Source: Solanum dulcamara
Taxonomy: Eukaryota > Streptophyta > Magnoliopsida > Solanales > Solanaceae
Assembly: GCF_947179165.1 (NCBI RefSeq)
Contig: NC_077240.1
Coordinates: 49,040,501 to 49,104,500, forward strand
DNA length: 64,000 bases
Reading direction: 5' to 3'
Part shown: positions 11,070 to 20,896 of the stretch, one piece after another
How positions within the stretch are numbered: the stretch's first letter is position 1
How the letters are laid out: each line of letters begins with the position of its first letter
Program-made: the position numbers and the translations under genes
Notes under the pieces: generated by a model
Database searches by the model: none
The model's input: the letters and a program-made list of their open reading frames with translations, nothing else
What the model was told of the DNA's origin: nothing

Positions 11070-11465
11070 TATCATACCATACCCAGCCCAGTATGGGTAT
11101 CAGTGTTATAATCATATCATCACATACTGTACCCAGCCTATTAGGAGACTCGATGTTATCATCATATCATCATATACCGTACCCTGCCCTTTAAGGGACT
11201 GGGTGTTATAATCATAGCATCATATACCGTACCCGACCCATTAGGGGACTCGGTGTTATAATCATAGCATCATATACCGTACCCGACCTATTAGGGGACT
11301 CAGTGTTATAATCATATCATCATATACCGTACCCGACCTATTAAGGGACTCGGTGTTATAATCATATCATCATATACCGTACCCGACCTATTAAGGGACT
11401 CGGTGTTATAATCATATCATCATATACCGTACTCGGCCCATTAGGAGACTCGGTGTCATAGTCAT
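11070..11465. repeat. 50-bp minisatellite in the B 5' LTR, about 8 units
   Basis: Eight degenerate head-to-tail units carry the cores ATACCGTACCCGACC and GGGACTCGGTGTTATAATC. Unit starts fall near 11070, 11120, 11170, 11222, 11272, 11322, 11372 and 11422. There are no unique spacers. The duplicate at 63289-63634 has one unit fewer, and the B 3' LTR has about seven. Confidence 0.9.
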
Positions 11466-13440
11466 CATATATAGGTAGATCATTATCTGAGACTCACTAA
11501 GGTAATCATACTGAACTATCATTCGTGGATCAGGATAATAATCATCTCAGGTGCCCTTTGAGTACCACTAGAGCTATATTAAGTGAAGTCTCAAGAATTA
11601 TAGATATATTTTAGGGTAATGCCAACCGGCTTAAGGGAATCATAGACATCTGTCATCACAGAGTCCTTTGGACTTGGATCTCTAAGTCCCACTATTAATC
11701 GACAGATAGACGGTTCAGGAAAGGTAGCTCAACTACGATGAGAGTTTTCCTGCCAAGGAGTGAATATGAGACGTATAACGTATTCGGATCTTAGGAATGG
11801 ACTTACTCTAGAGCTCGTATCATGTAGCGTTTTCTTTAAGACATGTCAAAATAAAGAAAGGGTAGGCCTCACCTGTTTGTCCCTTCCTATCCCAAAGGAG
11901 TTTGAGAGACAATATTTCACCTATCGTAGGCGTCCTAGTATTCAGCAGTGGATAAGAATCAGGAGGTATGCTCAGGGCCTTATGAATAGAATTATCCCCA
12001 CTTGCATACGCAGATATACATATTGCACTTCTATCAAGGATATGCCAAGAGAAGGGAAGGATAGCCTTACATACTCATCATTTCCTAACATATGGAAGGC
12101 TTGAGAAGGCCTAGTTCAATTACTGTAAGAGTGCTTTCATCAAGAAGTAAATGAGGACCGTGAACTACGCTTGGCATTTATGAGTAGATTTACCCTCAAT
12201 CTCATATCATTCATTACTTAACTTGAAGACATGCCTTAAGAAGAAACAAGATAGGCTTTACATACTTATGCCAAAAACATGCCAAAAGAAAGCTTCACAT
12301 ACCTTGTCCGAGTTATTCCTTATCCTGTTCGCCTTTCGTCCTTTGAACCTATGCAATATAAAAGTAATATGAACATCAACCCTTCTTAACTTTCCCGCAT
12401 CTTAGGTTACACCTTAGTATTAATGCTAAGGCGTTAACGAAAATTGGGCAGTACCTCCCCTATAATGTGCCCTATCTGAATTTCCGATTTGGTCCCTAAG
12501 ACCTACAGCCAACAACAACAACAACCTGCAGCAATTCACACCAACAATATACAATATAAACTCCAAATGACTCATTCAAAAAGATGATATCAAATAGGGC
12601 GTCTAGTCTTTATTCTATAACGCCTTTCATTATACGAAATGAGGGGCCATGTGGCTGCAACCAGCAGTATCCACACCCTTTTTATAATGCATTTAGCCCC
12701 TGCAACAATACATTACACCCTTGCAGCAATAACTCACTCAAAACTATCAAAACGTGAATTCTGGACAACTTACTGTTTTACCTTGTCGCTTCGTTTCGAA
12801 GGGGTAATAGGGGAAACAAGATTTATGTCCTCATGAAAGTTATAGACATGCGTCTTAGGGTCGCATACAATTTCGAATCACCCCTACATCAATTCTGTAA
12901 AAAAAGATATGCCCAAAAAACACCAGCAGCAGTCCGTGTAAGATTTCCAAAACCAAAATCTGGACAGTACCTCCTCTATACTTCATCACCCTTTTCCGAG
13001 AAGCTAAATGCAAAAATGGATTTTAAAGTCTACATGAAAGTTATAGACCTATGAAATAAATTTCCAAAACATATTGAATCACCCAAAACGAAGTTATACA
13101 CAAGAAGTTATACTAATATTACTAGCAATTGTCCCCTCCAATAATGGGTTTGTTAACTAGTTTTTAACATCTTCCCTCTTTGTTCTTTCAACTTTCTCTC
13201 AAGTTCCAAGCAGAAGAATTAATTCCGTAGACATCATAAGATACATATATACACCTCCACGGGGTTGAGGAATATCATAGATAATTAATTCACGGAGAAA
13301 AATTGAAGAACTTACCTTAATTTTTCCAAAATGTGGCTGCCTTTCTCCTTTTTCTTCTTCACATTTTTCCTTCTAAGTTGGCTGATTTTGGATAAATGAC
13401 TTGCTTTAAGAGTCGTAAAACATAAATACATGGGATTCCT

Positions 13441-13675
13441 TGGAGGTGACACATGTCAGCCCCTTGGAGGTGATACGTGTCAGCCCCTTAGGGTGACACA
13501 TGTCAAGCTATGATTGGCCACCGTATCATGCTGCCAACTAGGGGCTGCCATGTGGCAGTGGGGTCCACCCCCCAAGTAGCTGCATCACCTACTTGACCCT
13601 AAGTAGGTGCATCACCTGCTTGCTTGAGGTGATGCCATGTGTCGCTCCCCTATTGGCTGCCACGTGTCGTCTTTT
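13441..13675 (-). promoter_or_regulatory. ACGTG-rich repeat block in the B LTR
   Basis: Short direct repeats of about 25 bp (cores GGAGGTGACACATGTCAG, GGAGGTGATACGTGTCAG and GGGTGACACATGTCAAG) are followed by CCACGTGTCG and a CCAAT on the minus strand. TGACACGTGTCA-like palindromes resemble G-box/ABRE elements. The block lies about 320-560 bp into the LTR on the element strand, a plausible U3 position. The E LTR has a similar cluster just before a TATA box, which supports a promoter role. This is inference only. Confidence 0.5.
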
Positions 13676-15357
13676 TCCCTTCCTCGCGGGTTCGTAATCT
13701 CGTTTTATTTTAGGAGCCTATGTAATCCATGCTACATAAGCTTGGTATGTACTTAAGCAACTCAAGTGTATACGACTTATAAATTAGTAGCTTACATAGG
13801 TAAATCGAGTCCTACGACTCATTACTTGGCCTCCAATTCCTTCCGGATTCTATGACTCTATTTCCAACCTTCTCTACTATAGGGTATCACATTCTCCCTT
13901 CCTTGGAGTCGTTTGATATTGTCGTAGTTTATCTGGCTCACATGATAATGTCTAAAGAACTTAAGAGACATTCCGAGCTCGAGAATATGGGGTGTAACAT
14001 TAAGGATGCATGAACATTGAGGAAACATCCAGTCGCTTCCTAAAATTCTGGATCCCGCTCTCAGCTTCGTCGCAAAATATTTATGTAATATTGAACATAA
14101 TGTAATTAATGCATAATAAATCATATAGATATCCTTTAAAACATTCATTTTGTAGGAAATTAACCATAACCGACATTTAAGACCATGTGAGCTATTACAT
14201 CGAATCCAACATAAACCCCTACATTGGCCGGGGAGACTACTTGCCAGGTAGAACTCTGTCAACTTCATTCATTTCTTTAACTTTAACTTTAAGGGCTTTC
14301 ATGGATCCATTAGCCTAAGCCTACAAGGGCTCATATGTTGGCACATAGTTAATGAGACAAGGGGTTGCTACTAGGATTTCCTTACCGAATCCCACCTCAA
14401 TGCCCCATTCTGTGCTAAGTCAATCCCACAGAATAGTTTAATACTTCAAAATATTCATAGCATACAACTTGAGAATTCAAACATCATATTCCATAGAATA
14501 GCTCATAAAAATATTTGATAATTTAAATATGCAAGAATTGTCCTTATTGCATAAAGAATCCATCATTCATATCATTTCATCATTCTTTCATTTCATAAGA
14601 CTCCGTTTTAATCATAGATATTATTTTCATAAACATTCATTTGGAGTCAAAGCTTTCAAGTCAAACTTTATTAAAAACATAGTAAAACTAGGTGGGTTCA
14701 AATCACTTCAACTTGCAAATATGTATGTGAATAAATATACATAAATACTTTGAAATCCATTAATTAAAAATCATGAGTTAAACAACTCACCATAAATTTC
14801 AAGAACCTTTAAATAGATAAATAGAGGAATTAGTTGCAAACCATCAATTCATACCTATGAAATTAGGTTGCATCAAAATAGACCAATAATAATTAGTTTA
14901 ACCATGATTAATACTATTAAGTAAAAATAAGAATTACCATAAGAAAATATTACTTGAAATCAAGAGACTTAATTGAAAGAGTTTTTGGACTACATGGGTG
15001 GAAGAACCCATGCATAAACACCCACATAACTTAGAGTAAAGATTAAAGAAAATAAATATAATTTATCATATAATCAAAATAATTTAGACATGAGAGTGGA
15101 AGGAATACTCTCATTGAAGCCTTACATATCTGGAATCCAAAGCTTTAGTCAGAACCGAAAGACTTAATGAACACTCTTGAGTCCTAGCTTTTCTCCTCGC
15201 CGGAACGTTTTGTGTACTACCTGGAGTATATGAATCACTGAAATAGTATTTATTCACTACTAAAAACTAAAACTATATTTGAGAATATGTAAAGAAATGT
15301 ATAGAGAGAAGACTTGCTTGAGAAAGCTTGATGAATAAAATGAGGAAATAAGGTGGG

Positions 15358-15365
15358 TATTTATA
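15358..15365 (-). promoter_or_regulatory. TATA box of the element C 3' LTR
   Basis: The minus strand reads TATAAATA in the context CACCTATAAATACCC. The same box is at 22647-22654 in the 5' LTR. It lies ~570 bp into the LTR on the element strand, a normal U3/R position. Confidence 0.7.
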
Positions 15366-15436
15366 GGTGTGAAAGAGAGACCTAACAATAAATAAAATAA
15401 TTATAAAAAAAAATTTGAAAATTTAATGGAATATAT

Positions 15437-15489
15437 TGATGTCATGGGTGATGTCAAATGGAGGACTATTGATGTCATGAGTGATGTCA
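15437..15489 (-). promoter_or_regulatory. Direct repeat with four TGATGTCA motifs upstream of the C TATA box
   Basis: TGATGTCA occurs at 15437, 15449, 15470 and 15482, so two 33-bp direct repeats each carry two motifs 12 bp apart. On the element strand it reads TGACATCA, one transition from the CRE/as-1-like TGACGTCA. The block lies 70-130 bp upstream of the TATA box. The same arrangement starts at 22726 in the 5' LTR. It looks like a U3 enhancer; binding is inferred. Confidence 0.6.
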
Positions 15490-15933
15490 AATGTATCTAG
15501 ATCTTTCCATGGTAGGTGAAATGAGTTATCTTTGACAAAATACTCCTTTTTGGAGTTGCGTTTGAATAAGATAAATTCCTAATTAGGATTTGGTGTCTAC
15601 ATAAGAATTGTAGATATAGAAGTCTAGTTTCATATCGTTCACGAATCAACCAATTTGGAGCAGTCTACAGTGAGATATGAATTTTGTTCTACAAATACTC
15701 TATTTCATCACAGCACACTGTCTTACAATAATTAATTTATTTGACCTATTTAACCTCCGAAACTTAACATATGTTCTTCAACAAAGTTGCAGGTAATGAT
15801 GTTATGATTACTTAGAAATTTCAATCACCTAAGTTGGATTAATGTATGAAAAGTTATGCCCAAAATACAGAGGCTATATCATTTTTAGGCGAGAATTGAA
15901 ACATCGTATACAACGTTTTTAGGGGATATTACA

Positions 15934-15967
15934 TTATCTCCCCCTTGGGAACATTCATCCTCAAATG
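15934..15967 (-). promoter_or_regulatory. Element C polypurine tract and adjacent hairpin
   Basis: The minus strand over 15950-15934 reads TCCCAAGGGGGAGATAA, the polypurine tract against the 3' LTR. The adjacent bases 15952-15967, on the minus strand CATTTG-AGGA-TGAATG, can pair as RNA through four Watson-Crick and two G-U pairs. Confidence 0.75.
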
Positions 15968-16168
15968 AGGAAAGACTTAGATTGAGTAGAGTAGAGTGTA
16001 AACCAACATCCCATCATTAATACAATAATGTTATTTAAAATATCATTTGAAATATATTTCATAATTTTGCAAATATATGAGAAAAAAAGTTGAGATGCAA
16101 AGATTTCAAGTAATTGAGCAAGGACAACTTAATACCTTAGTTTGGTTAGAGGGTAAAAGATGAGGGTA

Positions 16169-17266
16169 TCACTTAATCATATCCACTTCCGCTTCCCATG
16201 TTGTACTTTTTATTTGTTGATTCCTCCAAAGGACTTTAACTGATGCAACTTCTTTTTTCCTCAATCTCTTAACTTGCCGGTCCAAAATTTTGACAGGAAC
16301 TTCTTCATAGGTCAAGTTTTCTTCAATATTCACTACTCCAATAGGTACAATGGAACTAGGATCACCCACTCTTTTTTTCAACATAGACACGTGAAGCACC
16401 GGATGAACCATGGCCATTTTCAATGGTAATTCCAACTCATATGCAACCTTGCCAATGCGTCTCACGATTCTATAAGGCTCTACATACCTAGGGCTAAATT
16501 TCCCCTTTTTACCAAATTGAACCATACCCTTCATGGGTGAAACCTTCAGACACACCCAATCTTCCACATTAAACTCAAGATCCCTTCTTCTAGTGTTGGA
16601 ATAGGAATTTTGATAACTTTGAGCCATCTTCAACCTTTCTCTAATGATCTTCACCTTCTCTAAAACATCAACTACCAAATCAGGGCCCAACAAGGTCATC
16701 TCGCCTACTTTGAACCAACCAACTGGTGATGTACATCTTCTTCCATACAAAGCCTCAAACTGCGCCATCTTAATACTTGAGTGGTAACTATTATTATAGG
16801 TAAACCCGATGAGCGGTAGATGGTCATCCCAATTTCTTTTAAACTCCAACACACAAGCCCTTAACATATCCTCTAGTGTTTGAATCGTCCTTTCAACTAG
16901 CCCATCTGTTTGAGGATGGAATGCTGTGCTTAATTTTACCTTAGTACCGAGGTTTTTTTGAAATGATCTCCAAAAGTAAGAAGTGAATTGGGTACCACAA
17001 TCCAAAATAATGGATAACGGCACACCATGCAACCTCACCAACTCTCAAATATACAACTTGGCATAGTCTTTGGCACTATAGGAAGTTTTAACTGGTAGAA
17101 AGTGAGCTGAATTAGTCATTCTATCAACAATTACCCATATAGAGTCATGACGCTTCCGGGTATGACGCAAACCCACTACAAAATCCATATTCACATCTTC
17201 CTACTTCCAAGTAGGGATTTCAATGTCTTGGGCTAGGCCACCCAGCCTTTGATGTTCGGCCTTCAC
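16169..17266 (-). pseudogene. pol: Element C integrase with chromodomain-like tail
   Basis: Integrase core and C terminus of the C polyprotein. The first catalytic Asp is in IWVIVDRMTNSAHF, the second in SIILDCGTQF and the Glu in LVERTIQTLEDML. The GPY-like segment VQFGKKGKFSPRYVEPYRI and a tail with VKVLWRN and TTWEAEVDM follow. The first part of the core is read through stops near 17043 and 17267, and the open 290-codon part is 17041-16169. The frame is that of RT-RH after the frameshift at ~18644. The tail is cut by a stop at 16169-16171, just before the usual YPHLF end. Confidence 0.87.
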
Positions 17267-18579
17267 TTATTGGCAATTCGTATATTCGGACACAAACCTT
17301 GCTATGTCCTTCTTCATGCCACCCAACCAATACAACTCCTTTAAGTCTCGGTACATTTTTATTGAACCGGGATGAATGGAGTATGTAGAATTATGAGCCT
17401 CCATCATGATCAAACTCCTTAGGTCATCAACATCTGCAACATATATCCGACTTTGATAGTATAACACCCCATCTCCCCCTTGAGAAAAAACCTTTATCCT
17501 CTTTTCCTTTACCAACTTCTTTAACTTGATAAACGTTGGTTCAAGATCTTGCTTTGATTTAATATCTACCACCAAAGAGGATTCACACCTATTTTGAACA
17601 ACCATACCACCATCATTAGTACCATACAACTTCACCCCTAATCCAGCCAACCGGTGAACATCCTTCACCAACTCCCTCTTCCCTTCATCCACATGGGCCA
17701 CACTCTCCATAGATACTCTACTAAGCACATCGGCAACCACATTGGCTTTACTTGGAGGATAGTGCAAAATCATGTCATAGTCCTTAAGGAGTTCTAACCA
17801 CCTCCTTTGCCTTAGATTAAGGTCCTTTTGGGTGAACACATATTGAAGAATTTTATGATCAGTATACACATCCACATGCACCCCATAGAGGTAATGCCTC
17901 CAAATCTTCCGAGCAAAAACTACGGCCGCCAATTCAAGGTCATGAGTAGGGTAGTTACGCTCATGCACCTTTAATTGCCTAGAAGCATAGGCTATGACCT
18001 TGCCCTTTTGCATTAGTACACAACCTAAACCAATCTTTGAAGCATCATAATAAACTACAAACCCTTCTAATCCTTCTGGGAGAGTCAAAATAGGGGCGGA
18101 GGTAAGTCGATCTTTTAAGGTCTGGAAACTCTTCTCACACTCATCTGTCCATATGAATTTGGCTTTCTTTTGGGTCAATTTTGTCATAGGAGATGAGATG
18201 GAAGAAAAACCTTTGACGAACCTTTTATAGTAGCCGACTAGATACAAGAAGCTCCTAATGTCTGAAGGAGATGGTTTAGGCCAATTATTGACAGCCTCTG
18301 TTTTCTTAGGATCAACTTTGATCCCATCACCAAACATTACATGACCAAGAAATGCCACCTCCTTTAACTAAAATTCACACTTACTAAATTTTGTAAATAA
18401 TTGTCTATCCCTCAATATTTGAAGCACAACTCTCAAGTGATTTTAATGTTCTTCCTCACCCCGAGAGTAAATCAAAATATCATCAATGAAGACCACCACA
18501 AAAGTATTAAGGTAAGGTTTGAACACCCTATTCATAAAGTCCATGAACACCGCCGGTGCATTCGTGAACCCAAAATTCA
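17267..18579 (-). pseudogene. pol: Element C RT C-terminal half, RNase H and integrase zinc domain
   Basis: After a frameshift near 18644, RT continues with [17 protein letters not shown] (catalytic FIDD) and [14 protein letters not shown]. RNase H has YDAS, DLELAA, TDHK and VADVLSR, and the usual first Asp motif SDAS reads YDAS. The end shows an integrase HHCC-like segment, from [11 protein letters not shown] to EYTNCQ. The open 363-codon part is 18358-17267; upstream of it are stops near 18368 and 18442. The reading frame is shifted relative to gag and RT N-terminal sequence. Confidence 0.88.
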
Positions 18580-19293
18580 TCAACACAAACTCAAAGTGAC
18601 CATACCTTGTTCGGAAGGCCATTTTGGGAATATCACATTCCTCACCCGTAATTGGTGATAGCCGGACCGAAGGTCGATCTTGGAAAAGTGACTTGCCCCT
18701 TGTAATTGATCAAACAAGTCATCTATTCTAGGGAGTGGGTACTTGTTCTTAATGGTCATATTATTTAATTGCTGGTAGTCTATGCACATTCGAAGTGACC
18801 CATCCTTCTTTCTCACAAATAACATGGGAGCACCCCATGGCAAAATACTCGGTCTTATGAACCCCTTCTCTAACAAGTCCTTTAATTATTCCTTCAATTC
18901 TTTCAATTCTGCTGGGGCTATATGGTAAGGAGGAATAGAGATAGGTTGGGTATCGGGGAGGAGATCGATTCCAAAATCAACTTCCCTTTTGGGAGGGATA
19001 CTGGGAAGGTCATCGGGAAATTCATTGACTATAGAAACTGACTCAAGAGGAGGAATTTTGGAGTTGACATCTCTAACCCTCACAATGTGGTAAATACAAC
19101 CCTTAGAAATCATTTTGCGGGCCTTAAGATAAGAAATAAAATTTCCTTTCACCACCGAATCACGACCTTCCCATTCAATAACAGCCTCATTTGGAAATTA
19201 GAACTTGACTCGACGAGTTCTACAATCTATGGAAGCATAAGATGCATATAACTAATCCATCCCAAGAATGACATCGAAATCTATCATGTCAAG
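18580..19293 (-). pseudogene. pol: Element C protease end and RT N-terminal half
   Basis: The protease end reads FDVILGMD with a stop replacing the following Trp. It runs into the pre-RT linker ([20 protein letters not shown]) and RT motifs: [43 protein letters not shown] and [16 protein letters not shown] stop at 18886-18888 breaks it. One missing base near 18644, after QLRVR, moves the rest of RT into another frame; comparison with element H at 41513-41530 shows the lost base. Confidence 0.87.
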
Positions 19294-20682
19294 TTAAATG
19301 AGATCACAAGGAATAACTTTATCCAAGATAGACACAAGGCAACCCCTATAGACCTTTCTAGCAATAACTGACTCACAAACGGGGGTAGACACCAAATAGG
19401 GCTCTAATAACATTTCAGGTAAAATATTGAATCTATTAGCAAGGAATGGAGTGACAAAAGATAAATTTGCACCCGGATCTAATAGTGCATATACATCAAA
19501 AGAAAAGACCTTTAACATACCGGTAATGACATTGTGTGCATCCTCAACCTCTTGTCTCCCATGCAAGGCATAAAAGCAGTTGGTGCATTGGACACCTCCT
19601 TGGACTTGTTGACCATGAGTAATTTGGCCTTGAGGCCTACCACCACTATCTCTACAATTCTTACCATGGTGGCCCAGCTTGCCACACTTAAAGCATGCAT
19701 TGGAGCCGGCTAAGCATTCCCCTTTGTGAGTCCTTCCACACTTCTTGCAAGTAGAGAAAGTTTGAGTAGCAACATTCTCTCTTCGAACCATTGGTTTACC
19801 ACTCTTGTCCTTGTTGAACCTTGGAGGAGGAGTATTGGTGGAACCTTGTCCCATAAATCATTGCCCACCTTGGCCTTTGCCATTATTACCATAATTAGAC
19901 TTTTGAGGGTTAAACCCTCCACCATCCATTCTAGCCTTTTTGAACCCCCTTGATCTCTCTCTAAGCTTCTCTCCTTCAATTTGTTTTGTGTAAGTCATTA
20001 ACCGAGATATGTCCATCTCTTTGACCAACATGGTTATTTTGCACTCCTTGGACACCAAGCTTGAGACACCGGAAATAAACTTACTCATCCTAGCTCTTGG
20101 GTTGGAGACCATAAAGGGAGCATACTTTGACAACTTAGTGAATTTGAGAGCATACTCCCTCATGCTCATACTCACTTGACGAAGGTTGATGAACTCTTAG
20201 ATTTTGGCCTCCCTTAGCTCCAATGGGAAGAAGCAATTTAGGAAGGCACCTTTAAACTCTTCCCATCCTATCGGCCCTATTTCTTCATCCCTCTCAACAA
20301 TCCATTATTTATACCACACTCAAGCCACACCTTTGAGTTGATAGGCCACTAGCTCGGCCTTCTCATTTGGTGGCACGCCCATGATAGACACAATCCGAAA
20401 TACCTCATTAATAAACTCTATAGGGTCCTCATCTAGTTTAGAACCATCAAACTCGGGTGGATTCATCCTTTGGAAATCTCGAATTCTAGAGGATGGATTT
20501 TACATTTGGGGAGAAGGAAAATTTAGATGCCCTTAGTTGGCTATGACTTGAGCTAACAAATTAATGATACTGCGAAACTCGGCATGGGTTACCCTGTCCT
20601 CATGATGTGGGGCATTGGGAACCGAAGGAGTTTGGTCCTCATCGTCAAACCTTGCTTTTCAAGGTGCTCTTCCACTAGTCAT
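19294..20682 (-). pseudogene. gag: Element C gag and protease
   Basis: It begins at the ATG at 20682 (MTSGRAP), about 200 bases from the PBS. The capsid region is read through several stops: NPPEFDGSKLDEDP, ELVAYQLKGVA, FINLRQ and SMREYALKFTKLSKYAPF. The zinc knuckle CFKCGKLGHHGKNC follows, with an upstream Cys pair in CKKCGRTHKGEC. The retropepsin-like site is ALLDPGANLSFV. Open parts are 20175-19858 and 19854-19294, separated by a single stop. Gag of element H is closely related. It is a clear pseudogene. Confidence 0.87.
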
Positions 20683-20880
20683 TATTTAGAAAACACAAAA
20701 TGGGTCGTTAGTTAAAGGAAAGCTTAGGATGCTCTAAGACACGACATGAATTTGAAAGAAGTGAAAATTTTCCTAAACTCCTCATAGTATCCTATTCATA
20801 ATTGTGGCGCGCTGTACAACCATAAACAAGACCCTATTCGACGCGGTATATTGGACTCCAAGGACCATTCAAAACCTCAA

Positions 20881-20892
20881 GCTCTGATACCA
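20881..20892 (-). other. Element C primer-binding site (tRNA-iMet)
   Basis: The minus strand reads TGGTATCAGAGC, four bases from the 5' LTR edge at 20897. Confidence 0.92.
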
Positions 20893-20896
20893 AGTT

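Larger units (their letters stand above)
1..11831. repeat. Segmental duplication, copy 1 (partner 52220-64000)
   Basis: This stretch matches 52220-64000 base for base at a constant offset of 52,219 up to about 11,400. There copy 2 lacks one 50-bp minisatellite unit and the offset becomes 52,169. By eye I count about 23 substitutions, for example at 934, 1311, 2174, 2525, 3776, 5209, 7483, 8450 and 11295. The match covers element A, the B leader and part of the B 5' LTR, and it runs to both window edges, so the true ends are not visible. Confidence 0.95.
10309..13999 (-). repeat. Element B 5' LTR (3691 bp)
   Basis: Bounded TGTCACGACCC...GGTGTAACA. It pairs with the B 3' LTR at 45148-48814. 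The first 200 bp differ at about eleven positions (~5%), so B is older than A. It carries a 50-bp minisatellite (11070-11465) and an ACGTG-rich direct-repeat block (13441-13675). The flanking bases 14000-14004 (ttaag) pair with gtaag at 45143-45147 as an imperfect target-site duplication in the C LTR. Confidence 0.92.
14000..15933 (-). repeat. Element C 3' LTR, remainder after B insertion
   Basis: It is colinear with 21331-23221 of the C 5' LTR. It starts right after the B LTR at a point ~435 bp into the C LTR and ends ...GGGGATATTACA at the PPT. Relative to the 5' LTR it has about 44 extra bases at 14029-14073. It contains the TATA box (15358-15365) and four TGATGTCA motifs (15437-15489). 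Confidence 0.9.

Noticed and set aside
11070..11465. Regularly spaced ~50-bp repeats suggesting a CRISPR array
   Set aside because: Units are head-to-tail with no unique spacers, sit in an LTR, and the genome is a plant.
11760..12104. 114-codon open frame in the B LTR
   Set aside because: Lies within an LTR, is broken in the 3' LTR counterpart (about 46560-46900), and has no known motif.
13858..14268. 136-codon minus-strand frame spanning the B/C junction
   Set aside because: It crosses an insertion boundary between two LTRs, so it cannot be an original gene.
14529..14744. 71-codon frame, repeated at 21818-22033
   Set aside because: It is in both LTRs of element C, so its repetition reflects the LTR pair rather than coding constraint.
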